Origin: Atopsyche davidsoni
Lineage: Eukaryota; Arthropoda; Insecta; Trichoptera; Hydrobiosidae
Length of the DNA stretch: 64,000 nt
Reading direction: 5' to 3'
Assembly: GCA_022113835.1 (NCBI GenBank)
Contig: JAILWY010000018.1
Coordinates: 10,889,501-10,953,500, forward strand
Numbering within the stretch: position 1 is the first letter of the stretch; the number at the start of each line of letters is the position of its first letter. Of this stretch, positions 12,801-24,960 are shown in pieces. Made by a program: the position numbers and the translations under genes. The notes under the pieces were generated by a model. It had not been told where the DNA came from and did not search any database. It was given only the letters and a program-made list of their open reading frames with translations.

Positions 12801-13811
12801 TAGTTTCACATGAAAACTAAACATTTTCAAACATACAACAAACCTTTTTCTGTTAATAAACAAACCGTATGTGAAAATGTGTCCTTACGTGTTTTTAAAG
12901 AAAAATGTGTCGCTTTCTCTAAAAATAAAAATAATTCACATAAAAAAAGACCAACGTGATCCGCAATGCGAACAAAAATTCTGTGGTCAATAAGCAACCC
13001 TAGATATTAATTCACGATGGTTAAATTTGGTATCCTCCAGTTGTACATGAAGTGAGCGTGCCCCAGCTCGCTGGTGCGACCTCCGAGGGGATGCAGGGGG
13101 ATGCACGAGGGAAGGGAGGAGGCGCTCCAGCTTCAGAGCCCATTCCCACTTCTGTCGCTTTTTACGTTCACAAGAAAGTCGCTCCGGTGTTTTTTTTGTG
13201 GGATGTAGTGTAATTGTTGTGCGATTTTATGAAAGGATAGCGGCAATAAGCACAACGATATACATTTTGTAATACTTGACGCTGAACTATTTTTATTAAT
13301 ATTTATAAGAAATAAATAATAGATAGACTGCTGTCTGACTAAAATATCTTCAGCATTATTCATTAGACGCACGGAGAGTCTCGCAGGCAGCGTGTGTCGA
13401 GAGGGACGAGGTGTCGATGCTGGCTTACTCGGGCGTGATAAAGACGACGTTTGTCACGGGCCCTACTACCGGGAACCGCCGGGAGCTTTACACAGATAAG
13501 TCATTCAGTAAAAACCAATACCCATTCAAATTAGAGCTGCTGGCGACCAAACAAGAGACACAAAGGCATAGGACTTCTAGGAAAAATAAGGTATAGCTGC
13601 TCACTAATGATGCAGGTAGGTTAGCTGCACAGTGCTGCTTTAATGCTTAAATGTATATGTAGTAGTTACAAATAAGCAGGGGCTTGCGTCTGAACTCAAA
13701 ACAAGCAATGCTAACACCATAGATAAACAAATCAACCATTGAATTTATTTGAAAGTGACTTCTTCTAAAATTAAAAAAAATAATTTTACATATTTTTTTT
13801 AGATGCACGAT
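9871..13811. other. Non-coding DNA, mostly AT-rich, with several islands
   Basis: No gene recognised in nearly 4 kb. AT-rich blocks lie at about 10030-10330, 10590-11160 and 11680-12380. Islands of balanced composition lie at about 11160-11660, 12390-12690 and 13010-13600. The island at 12390-12690 holds a 76-codon open frame reported separately. Frames of 63-94 codons at 10338-10529, 11044-11360, 13133-13372 and 13411-13596 match no family I recognise. Confidence 0.45.
12460..12690 (+). other. Unassigned open frame of 76 codons (possible exon, weak)
   Basis: An open plus frame follows a stop at 12457-12459 and ends in TAA at 12688-12690. Its first ATG is near 12520, so an ATG-initiated product would have 57 residues. 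It reads mixed, non-repetitive sequence containing AQLAAKKAAAMNGQEVLMYR and then a segment with two Trp residues. No domain is recognised. It lies in a balanced-composition island where open frames last longer by chance. No clear polypyrimidine tract and acceptor precede it. It is listed only because its amino-acid mix is less biased than that of other frames here. Confidence 0.12.
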
Positions 13812-13812
13812 G

Positions 13813-13872
<60 letters not shown>

Positions 13873-13873
13873 C
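13812..13873. repeat. (TA)n microsatellite with palindromic ends
   Basis: A run of about 54 bp of TA is bounded by GTATTA on the left and TAATAC on the right, so the whole block is a near-perfect palindrome able to form a cruciform. Confidence 0.93.
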
Positions 13874-15447
13874 TTCGATATTAACAAAGTTAATATGTAC
13901 TAAAGTGTAGTTTAAGTGAAAGATAGAAACAATATTTTTTATTGTTACACCGAACGTTATCAAATATATATAATATAATATAAAGCTAAAAGGAACCTAC
14001 CATATTTTTTGTCTATTATATATAGTAAAAATAAAAGTAAATGCTTCATACTATAGTAGTAATAATATCTTATACAAATATTTTTGATAATGCTTTAAGA
14101 TTTGTTGTTTGTTACAATTTGTTACAATTGTTCAAATAAATCTTTCGCGATAATAGACTTTTGGTTTGCAGCATGACTGGGCAATTATAAGTTATCGTAC
14201 AGGAACGCACTCCTGTGCGATGTGAACGAATTGTACCGGTTTGCATTGCAAATCTTAATTTTAAACTGTCATCGTAGTCGCGTCTACAAACCAGGTGGGA
14301 AGCGGCTGATAAATTGCGGCGCGGGTGGATCCATACAATCTAATTAATAAAATCACATTACATTACATTCACAACAAAAGTGGCAGATAGATATTCTATT
14401 TTATTTTATAAATGAAGGTGCTTTTCATATATATATATTTCAAAAATAATCAAATAATGTAAAAAGTTTTTTAAAAACACTCGGTGTAAATGATTTCGTG
14501 TTGAAAAATAAATAATCAAATAAGATCTACTCGTTAAGAATTTGTATGTACTCACATATAAATATCACGAACATTACTCTCAAGATATCGTGAAAGGTTT
14601 TCGCAATGAAATATGCATTGTCATTAAATAACTGTAAGCATCTTATGCGTTATTTGTATCATGACATCGAAAACAAAAAATAGAGGCCCAATCCCCTCGA
14701 TAGATATTTTTCGCATTCTGCGCCGGAGAACGGTCGGTGAGATTCACAAAGAAGTTTACCTTTGGAGCGAGCCTCGCCGATTGCGAGCGGCGCGTCGTTT
14801 TCTGAGGGCGGGTTTTAATTTCAAAATATTTACGCCACAACCGCATAAGATGATAAACAATAAGTGTGTGTATGTACGCGCCCGTGGAAATCGTGGCTTA
14901 CGTATGCGAGATCGTGCACATGCGGTTCTTAACCCTCCGACGGCCGCGGAGACTCACCAGAACTGAGTCTATACATTTTTAATATCACATTCTATCTCTT
15001 CTCGCTATTATCGGTATAGTAAAGCAATATTGAAAATAAATAAAAAATGAATGAAAAAGCAAATTAATATTCTGATAGTTTTGTTCGACTTGTTATGTCT
15101 ACGGCGTTCGTTTTATCGTACTCAAGAAAATCATAGAACGTGTATCTATGCTATTGTTTTTTTTTGTTATCAGTCGTTAGTAAAATTGTACCAGAGAATA
15201 AAAGGGTTTTTTTTATATATTGTAGTGAAGTAGGGAGTGAATGCTGAAAACAGTGCAGAGAGGTCACCCAAAGCACTCCAGCCTGGTTTTGTCCATCGGG
15301 GGTTGCAACACCGAAGGCAGCTTCTGTCGATTTATGCGTTCAATAACAAATAAAAGGATTCGAGGCAGTTCAGTGGCGCGGCACCCCGGAGGCCGCGCGG
15401 GCTCGGCGACGCTCCGCCGTGGCGGAAACCGCAGGATGTCATGAGAG
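13874..15447. other. Non-coding DNA
   Basis: No gene recognised. AT-rich except for islands at about 14150-14350 and 14640-14960. A short direct duplication of TTTGTTACAA occurs at about 14110-14130. The 67- and 101-codon frames at 14643-14966 overlap on opposite strands, and neither has a known domain. Confidence 0.5.
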
Positions 15448-15487
15448 CCCCGCCCGCCCCGCCCCGCCCCCGCCCCCGCCCCCGCCC
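15448..15487. repeat. C-rich (CCCCG/CCCCCG)n tract
   Basis: Tandem CCCCG and CCCCCG units on the plus strand. This tract and the GGAGAGC repeat just downstream keep several frames open on both strands, including a 164-codon minus frame at 15264-15758 that has no recognisable domain. Confidence 0.9.
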
Positions 15488-15521
15488 ACGTGGAGACATT
15501 TGCAATTTCTTTTCGCGGTAA

Positions 15522-15522
<1 letters not shown>

Positions 15523-15554
<32 letters not shown>

Positions 15555-15555
15555 C
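15523..15555. repeat. GGAGAGC heptamer repeat
   Basis: Four perfect tandem copies of the 7-bp unit GGAGAGC plus a partial copy. Frames across it on both strands read Ser/Arg/Ala/Leu repeats in rotating register. Confidence 0.92.
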
Positions 15556-18500
15556 GAGTGCGCCGAGCCGCGCCGCTTCCAGCCGTGGTTGCCAACAATC
15601 TCTCGGCGCTCGGTTACTTCGCGAGTTTCACGATATCCCATTCTACATTCCCTGCTTGCACGGCGAAGTGATTCAATGGTGGTCACACAATTAAGGGCAT
15701 TTATTATTGATATTGGATATCCGGACAGTCTAGGGTTCAGTCGCTGGGATTTCACCACAATATTTGCGTATTCTGTTAAAATTTGCTACTTGACAATAAA
15801 AGTATTTGTAATATTTCAATAATGCGTTTCTTTGTACGAAAACATCTTATTGTTATATTATTTAAAATAATAAGTGTAACATCATATTCATTATACCATT
15901 ATAGAGTGTAGAGTAAATTTGACACATTTTTTCTTTCAGTTCCACAAGAAACTACGGCTTCTCGCATCCCGGTTATATCCGAATATAAAGAATATCAATT
16001 TATTTTTCTAATTTAATTCTAAATTTGATTTTCGAGATAATTAAAACATCCATATCTAAATTACCTTTTTTGTGCACATTTTGGATTGTTTACTTTTAGC
16101 GGGCAATCCAGTTTCCCGTAAAAAATCACTTAATATTTTAAAAATATTAACTTTAATAATTTGATAACGTATGAAATTACAATAATCAATAAATAATTTC
16201 GCTTCATACTAATCAAAATTTTATATTGAAAAGTTCCCGTTAAGACAGATATACAATTTTTTTCTAAAGAATCATTACACTATATGTACGTATTTTTAGA
16301 TTGAAAAAGTATTCAAACACCGATTGTATTATTTTTTACAAAATCAATACGATCCACGGATGTAAGTGATTTAAAATTGAACGTTATTGGCAAGATACAT
16401 TCTGCGAATTAACAAAATATGAAATCACGGAGTGAGACAGAGTTTTGCTCACCTTAGGTTTATCTCAGACCCGCTAATTTGGATGCGGTTACTCAAAGTC
16501 TGCGAAGCAGGGGCCAGAGTTTGCTCATTCCTGTTGTGAATTATGTTATAAACGCATTTCTGATTTAATGACGCCGCTCGACACGACGCGGCATCGGCGG
16601 ACTTGCGCCATTGCGGCTCGGCACCTGCACGAGTCATTTCAATTCGCCGCGACAAAAAGCTCGGCAGATTTTTATGCAGACGTACGAGAAGGACGGCCGT
16701 CCGCAATTAGAAACATCCTTTCATCGAATGCGCCAAGTTATCTAGTGGGAGACTTGAGGATTTGCGTATTACTTTGCAAAGAACTTGACCAAATGAGATA
16801 ATAACTGCACCCCTTTGCTGAAGAAGTTTAACGTCAGCGTTTTCCGTAACCAGGTACTCCCAGGAACAACAGAGTGTAGACATATTTTTGATGTCATTAT
16901 AGCATGACAGTTTGTTCAAAAATAACAAGCAGATTAATATATGATTTTATTTCTATTACACGTTACAAAAATATACTGGAGAATTAAATCAAGCCCTAAA
17001 TTTCAAAAACAAAATCCGGCACAAGACTAAAGGTTTGGAGAGATGCTCGTAGATGGCGTTGCTCTGCAGTGATGGTCTCGGCGGGATTGAGATTGCAAAC
17101 AAAATAGTTGTTTTTTTCATTATTTTTCGAACAATTAAAATTAAATATCATATTTAAAATTTTATTATTATGAGCAATTAAATGCGAAATTTAAAAATCA
17201 AAATCATCAATTTGTTTATTACTATTTCATTCATATAATATTGACTTACATTTTTTCTACTATTTTATATTTTCATAAATAATATTTCGAGGGTTTTGTT
17301 AATTTCTTTCCTGCCCCTAGACCCATATTTTATTAACGTAGTCACACAATTTGATAATGTCTCATCAATTTTGAATTGGAAAAAGGCATTTCTTTTATTT
17401 CCACACCCGAATGGCAACAATAATTAGGGAGCAGGCGGCCACGAGAAATTGCAAATGAACCGAAAAGGCGGACACGTGTACACTGGACCGTATATTTGTT
17501 AATCGAATCGCTCCGATTGTTCAGAATCAACACTCCGAAATGTTTATAATTAATCGATTTCCTACGCCATTTTCAAACCGAGTGCTTTTCCCACGTCCCG
17601 CGCCGAGCCTGCCGCTTGAGATATCACGATGATCCGTCGGTTTTTTTCGATTAACTCGGTTAACGCGTAATTTATAGTATTTCAGGTTGATTCGTTTTCT
17701 GTGCAGCCTTGTTGCTAAAATGCGACACGACCAGTGGAGTTTCTATTTTGTATTTACTTAAGCCTGTCTGCGAGGGCCGCAGGAGATCCGAGGGAATCAC
17801 TCGACTCGGGAAATGAAGCAGTGCGACGAAACACATTGAGATCGGTCAGGCGTCGATGCCGACAGCTCATTTTATGCTGATGATGAAGAAACACAGTTTC
17901 CAAGAGATAATTACCTCCTGATTAGTTGTGAAATTTCCATGATGTATACTGAAGGGCAGATCATTTTCCGCGTCACTGAATCTCTTAAAAAAACTGAATC
18001 GTTAAACCGTGTAGTTTTAACCATGATATAAATAATTACAAGTAGGTACTGATCATATCATTGCAATAAGATAGCCTTTTTTTGTTATCATTGTGCAAGA
18101 GAACAGGTTTAATCCTGATCATATGATATATGCTTAAAAAAAAAGGTCCGAACTTTTAGTACCGGACAAGGTACGGATCATTGTGAAGAGCACATCTGGT
18201 TGAGGTATAATTTGGAGGCCACCCGCCCCGACAGCCGACCACTCGGCCACCGTCTAGCGGCGCTGACTGGCCGAAACAATCCGGCGCTCACAGAAATAAT
18301 GCTCGGCTGATGCCAATTATATAAGTATAACCGCGCATGCCAGTAGGATCTCGAAGGGGGTTGAGCGCCGGCATGTACACTGAATGTGTAATATGTTTTG
18401 GAAGCAAGATATCGTGGTATCTAGCTTCAAGGAAGACGTGATATCTACCAATTTATTTGATTTTCTCCAGCAGATTTTATTTTCAAATGGGTGGGATCGA

Positions 18501-19000
18501 TGTTTCATAATTTCAATAAATCTGATATATCACCTTTGGGGTACCGTACTCAATTATTTTACTACTCAATCATAGCTGTGCATTTATGCTAGTAAATAGT
18601 ATTACTTATCCTTAGATTATATTAATTTTAAAATATACTAATAAATACAGTTGTTAGTGAAAAAAAAACATTTAACTTCACGCAAGCGTACTGAAGTTTT
18701 TAAAATTTCTTCGCAGTTGTAAATTGTAAATTAGAGCAACACTCAACTGAAAGTGATTTTTCACTGCAGCTATGTTTTATCGTTAAAGTGAATGTTGTAA
18801 GGATGGGAATCACCTGAATAAAATGATGCTCCCTCTTACGAATCAGTGATAGCGAATCTGCCATTTTACTGGTCAGCCTCAATTACAGCTGGAACAAGAA
18901 GAACTGAAGATGCCGGTCCCCCGGCGCGGCGAGCGAGCGGCCCGCCCGAGCGTGACTCTACACTTGTTGTATGATTTATTTAATTTCGGAGCAGCTCTGC
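15556..19000. other. Non-coding DNA with islands
   Basis: No gene recognised. AT-rich at about 15820-16400 and 16930-17340. Balanced islands lie at about 16430-16870, 17400-17980 and 18180-18560, and a GC-rich patch at about 18900-18960. Near 16131 a 10-bp arm palindrome TTAATATTTT/AAAATATTAA is present, a common kind in AT-rich DNA. Frames of 60-85 codons here resemble nothing known. Confidence 0.45.
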
Positions 19001-22000
19001 ATTCTGACGTTTCTTTCATATGATTATAATGGACCGCGGACTAACTCGTTTAAGCCCCGATACCGCGATAAGGACCACGAGCGGACCCATCGAGCAGCGC
19101 GGGAACGATATGCTCCAATATTTTGCGTTGACTCACCTATCGTTCTCCACCTTACGACTTATACTAAGCTCGTAGATTGTGAATACCGATATTGGATGAC
19201 AAAAATATGCTGATATATAAAAATAACACAAACGCATGAACAAATATGTACCTTCAATACATAAAGACGAAGAAAAAAAAATTTTTTGTTTAGATTTTTG
19301 AATATAATTTTAACCTTACCGTCGATGATGCGTTTAATTATTATTTTATTAAAAAAGACGTATCGCAAATACGACTAATTATAACATCATATCAAGTGAA
19401 TTTTGAATTTTGTCATCACCGGCAAATATTCGGCGCCGAGGGAGCACCGGCGGCTCTCTGGCGCTCACTCTCCAGGCAGGGCGACGCCCCGGCTCAGTGC
19501 ACGCACGCCGGCTGCGCCCCCGGCTGCCTACAATACAATTCGGACGGGCATTTGCTCACAAAGGATGATGATGACACGATGTCGATAGCGGCGGGGAACG
19601 GATCCGAGGAGGCTGGGAGAAAACAGCACCGAGTGAATAGGCCATAGTTTTTTTTTAGACAATTCAATTTTATATATTATAAAATGTCCGAGGATAGTAA
19701 ATATGTTTCTATTAAGCTCATTGATCTGTATTTTTTCATTTTACTATATACTTATATAGCAAGATAAATAAAAAAACAAAATTCATTATATATTTATATA
19801 TATATGTATAAAATATTTTTATTTATGAATACAAACGACTCATATTTTTGATGCAACAAAAATCTAGATTAAAAGTCAATGAAATACCACGCTCCTCTAT
19901 TTTCAAGTTAACAAAGATAATGACACGTCAAAGAAATACCGGTGTTAGATTGTGTGTGATTTCCAATGAATGTTAATTAAAAATACTGATCTCCGATTAT
20001 CTTTCTCTGTTTACAAGTGTCAGATGCGTGTACGTCGATTGGGGGTTCATCGAAAGGAAGAATATAAATTTAAAAAACGATTTAATTATTATTGTTGACA
20101 TAATGATACAATTAAAATTAAAAAAAATTGCACATGTGACTTGCTCGCTACATCGATAAAACAGGTACGGATAGATTTATTTTTAGTCACTTTCCTAATA
20201 TTCAAAAAACATTTATTTAATGAGTCTCATCTGTGTTTTAAAAAAAATACATATTTAGAGGATTTTAAATGTTGAATTGAATATATACAAAATACAAGGG
20301 ATGTGTTTTATGGATTTTCATTTAAATGAATATGTGTATTTAAATGTATTTAAAAAAAATTTTCTTCTGCTATTTAGCTGAAAGGCCTTGAGTAATTTAA
20401 GCCGCTCTGTAAATTTTCAGACGTGATTTTCGATAAGATATTTAATACATATATTTCTCAGTAATACAATAGCTAAATATTTAACGTTACTAAGAAACAT
20501 TCAATTTTGAAATTCCCTCAATTTAAATTTAAAACTCGTCTCTTATATCCGCCTCAGAAATGGCTGCTGAGTAACTTCCAATTTGCCACCAATTAACTCG
20601 GATCTTAAATTGTTTATAAGGCCTTCTCTATATCAACACGTAATTCAATATTCCTGGGCATTAAAGTTCAGGTGAAATTCTTACAACCGGAGGCCAGGGG
20701 CGCTGAAGAAAACTGCACCCCAAGGAAAATGCTCTTTTCTTAGAAATCAGTTATTCCACAGATATGTGTATACCTCACTTCTCTGTTTTTGGGAAGTATT
20801 TTCAATAGGAAAATTTGTCTCGAGTTTTTATCGCAGTATTTTCGTCGTAGAATCTGAGTTAATAATAAAATAATTTATTTGGCAGTAATATTTTCCATTT
20901 TAAAATATGATCGGTGGTAAATATGAAAAAAAAATCTGAGAAGGTTTTAAGCACGTTTATAGAAAGAATATTTTTAATTTCTTTGAAATCAGTGAAGCAC
21001 TTTTTAAATCAAATTGAAGTGTGTACCCTATTAAAATTATTGTTAAGAAAAATTTATACCCACTCATAATTGTGTTGCTAATTATTGAAGTTGAATGTAA
21101 ATATTCACTTGAAAATAAGATTGTGCATTGTATGTGCGTGTAATATTTTTTTCGTAATATTAAGAGACCAAATCATTTTTAATTATTTACAATAAATAAT
21201 TTTATAAAATTATATTTGTAAAGTAATACGACATTTGAATTCGTTTTAATTATATAAATAATACACAAATAAAACGGCTAATATATGCTTTCAGTAACAG
21301 TTCACAATGCCAATGAGCAGAAAGATGGCATGGTGATATATCATTATTTTCTTAATTATTTAAAAACTTACAATAATTAAAATGCCACGAGCAAACAATT
21401 TATATTTATGAGGGAAACTGGATATTGCATTTAATAAAGAGAAAATACAAAAAACCTTTGTAAAAAGTACAAGTAAAATAGAAACATTGATTGTTTCTCA
21501 TATAACAAACAAACGGTAAAATTATAAATCAAGCGCATAAACCAGAAACCTGACATTGCGTGTTTTTGCGTGTTATTGGATTTTAAAACAATTCTCATTA
21601 ATGTAAGGTAAAGCATTGAATTATGCAAGATGTGAAATCATTGTTTCCTATTGAATTTATTGTGAGATTTGGATATATACATCATGGTTTTCGAGCGTTT
21701 ATGAATATCGTTATCAAAAATATGAATTTTGGGTGGAATTTAGTACTTACAAAATTAATTCACGAATGTAGAATTAATTGCAACTAGAAGTATTTGTGGT
21801 AAAAATACCAGTCTTAAACGGCATCAAGACATTTTTTTTTGTTGTTTTTATTGCAAATGTTAGTAATTTTTAATTATAATGTAAGCTAAAGTCTGAAATA
21901 CTCGAATGCGTCCCTGTGATGTCCAAAATTAGCAGACTTACGAATAAAATTTGATATTATAGATTTTCGTATATTATTGCCTCTAATTGGGTAAAACCCT

Positions 22001-22780
22001 TCGTAAATATCGCGTTACGTTTGGCCATTGGTCAATCTGATATTTATCCATGGCGGGGGTGGGCCATGCCGGACCATACAACCCCTTCAAGGAAAGCCTC
22101 AAAGGTAGCAAAAGTTCGGATTTCGCCTGACGTTTACTTAAATAACATCACCCAATATCTGAGTCAATAAGTCAATAAGTCCTTATACCAATATCAACTA
22201 CATTTCGAATCAAAACCGAACAGTCTTTATACAAATATGAAACTATCATAAGATATCTTATCTACTTTGTAAGTTTGCGAGGAAGATACGTGCAAAGGAT
22301 GAGACTTATGTTTGTATGCTTGTTCAATTTTTATATATGTTATCATACACTTTTTTAATGCACTGGTTACTTTTTGACTATACATTGACATTATTGTAAT
22401 AAAAGGCTTTATTGTAAATCTGTATTATTTAATGTATTTTTATTTGTAATTTTTTTTATATTTCCCCATCAATGTATTAATATTTTACTCCTTTTGAGCT
22501 CAATAAGCAATGCTATTTGTCCAAGTATCAAAAATATTGTTAAAAAAAAAAAGTTCTGTAAACTCAAAAATCTTAATTTTCATGATGATTTTAAGAGATA
22601 CCTATCTAGCTATCAGTGTATAATAATAATATAAATGAAAAAAAAATTACTTCAATAAGTACAGCTTTATTAGAAAAAACATTTATTTACTCATTTGGTT
22701 TGTAGAATAATTATATAAAATAAACATAAAATTTATCGAGATTTAGTTTGTTGTATTTAAATATATAAAAATACATGCCA
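19001..22780. other. Non-coding DNA, AT-rich with three islands
   Basis: No gene recognised. Islands of balanced composition lie at about 19010-19160, 19410-19640, 20540-20760 and 21960-22140. The remainder is AT-rich with many poly-A and poly-T runs. Overlapping 61- and 83-codon frames at 19396-19647 are in different frames of the same GC-rich island and have no known domain. Confidence 0.45.
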
Positions 22781-24960
22781 ATCAGTAATAAATATTGTGA
22801 GAATCGTCGTCGGAAGAAGCCGGAGTACGTGATTATTGTCTGCGCATATTACTGAGTTTATTGTCGTTAGTGTGAGCACGGAGAGAGGCACCAGCGGAGA
22901 CCGGCTGTGTGAAACGTCCATCCGGTATCGATCAAATGCGATCAATTCGTGCGTTAATTCTTCTTTATTCGTTCCCCAGCTTCTTTCTGTGCCAAGACTG
23001 CCTTCGAGCAAGACTAATCGGAAAACCAAAGGAGATGGGAATTCGTCACACGAGCAGGTTTCACGATGGGGGCAATAATAAAATAGATATGTACCTTTAA
23101 CCAAAATCAGGAAATGTATGAGAATTATCTATAAGCCAAATGACCTTAAATCTCAGTGGTTTGGTCTGCACCGAATCTGATTGTCTTGTGTAGCGTATTA
23201 ATTAGTTGGAAATATTTTTTAAGTCCCCTTAAGACATTATATAGATGATAGGCATATGGCAGTCAAACAGACTCACTTAAATTACATCTTTGATTTTTTG
23301 TTTTTTATTGAATTGAAGCGTCAATATAAGCATATACTAAAAATGACTTGAATTTACTTAATACTAGCTTAAAATTACTTTCTTCGCACTTGATCCCCTA
23401 TATTTAAGTATTATATTTTTATTTATTAGTACAATCATTTAAGACTTTAAATCGATTTTGTTTACTTTTTTTTTTTTTTAGATTTTAATAATATTTAAAT
23501 TAAACAAAATTACTGTGTAGAGTCCCTTTTACATTCTATGCAATCCGGTTCATCTTACACAATGGGAGTGTATTTTTGCTAAAGTTCCTTGATAAATTGT
23601 AAATGATTTATAGTGAAAGTTTCATATAATTTCAGTACTGAATCACGAGCACGATAAGTCATATCTAAGATCTCTTATTCAGGTAGAGGCAACATGTATG
23701 TATAGAAATATTCTCATGCTACATTATAAGCTTTTTTTAAATGAAAAATAATCTAACTCTATTATCCGCTAGATAAAGTTATAAAAAAACTGTTATAAAA
23801 AGTTAAGCTAAAATAAGCAACTAATCAAAAACATTTAAGAATAGATCGAAACTGACGATGTACATCTTTATAATTAAAATAATTTATTCTTTAATAGACA
23901 CTTTCAGTATGAAATGTTCTTGTCTAGGCGTATCGGTTATTCTTTGCATGATTCACAAACGTAGAAACAGCGAGTCAACATTTTATCACCTGCACACAAA
24001 AGAAAACTGTCATGGTGTCCAAAAGATCTATACAAAAGTGATAATGCTTTTTCGTGTACGATTGCGGCCGATGCGAGATACATCTCGCTTGACAGCGGCT
24101 GTCACGGCCCGATTTAACGTAATGCATTGTATCAACACTATACTTAGAAAACGTGATTTTTTTATCTCTTCGATATCGAGAGTTACTCTGACTGTAAGTT
24201 TTGTGTTCTAGATTTTTATGGATTAGTTGGAACCAGATATATCTACCTATAACCTATAATTGCAACACTGAAGATATCTTGTGAGAGAATTTATATAAAA
24301 ATGTTTAAAAAAATAATCCATTAAAGGTGAATGATCATTAATGTTTTTTCACATAAAATTCTTGCATCATAAAATCATCATCATATGAAGAATTTCAAAA
24401 CGTCAAATGATTTTTTATGCAAACGAACGGCCTCATCAAGCGATGGTGATAATTTGTACATAATTCAAAATTATTATCAAAGTGTATCTTGAATTTGTCA
24501 GTTTGAGATGTGGCGCAATACCCAAAGAATATGATATATCTTAGGTTCCAACGGTTGTTCGACGTATTAAAATCTGACCTGCTCATGCTCAGTTTGATTA
24601 ATACCGATTATTAAATACCTTAACCATGAGGTCGATCACGCATCGCTTACAACAACGCATCGATTACAGAAGTGTATCTAAGAGATAATTCTCACGAGTT
24701 TTAATTGCGTTGAAGGCTTCCTTAATGAGCCAACAATAAAATGGCATCGATAAGCTCGAGTGTGACGGATGGAGGTCTGAAGAAGTCCTCGCATTGGTTC
24801 CGTTGGTTGCCGAGGCACGCAGTTGCCACATTGTTGCGGCGGGGCGGGCCGAGTGCGCCGCGCGACTGCTCGGCTCGCTCCTCCTGGCCGGTCACGCTCG
24901 CCATTCCTGGGCGGAAAGAATCTCCGCCGGGGCTTCACTTATAATAAGGAAATCTGCCCG
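22781..24960. other. Non-coding DNA with islands
   Basis: No gene recognised. Balanced islands lie at about 22800-23090, 23900-24190 and 24600-24960. The first is open on both strands (115 codons minus, 80 plus) without a recognisable domain. The second contains the two short hairpins listed separately. The rest is AT-rich. Confidence 0.45.
24073..24103. repeat. Two adjacent short perfect inverted repeats
   Basis: GCGAGA and TCTCGC (24073-24078 and 24083-24088) are separated by TACA. They are followed after two bases by GACAGC-G-GCTGTC (24091-24103). Two GC-containing palindromes side by side are unusual in this AT-rich DNA. They could be binding sites for dimeric proteins or structured RNA, but nothing links them to a known site. 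Confidence 0.7.

Noticed and set aside
15264..15758. 164-codon minus-strand frame, one of the longest in the window
   Set aside because: It runs through a C-rich tract and a GGAGAGC repeat that keep frames open, overlaps other open frames on both strands, and has no recognisable domain.
18170..18200. GATCATTGTGAA, similar to the bantam microRNA
   Set aside because: The 5' seed differs and no matching hairpin arm is present nearby.
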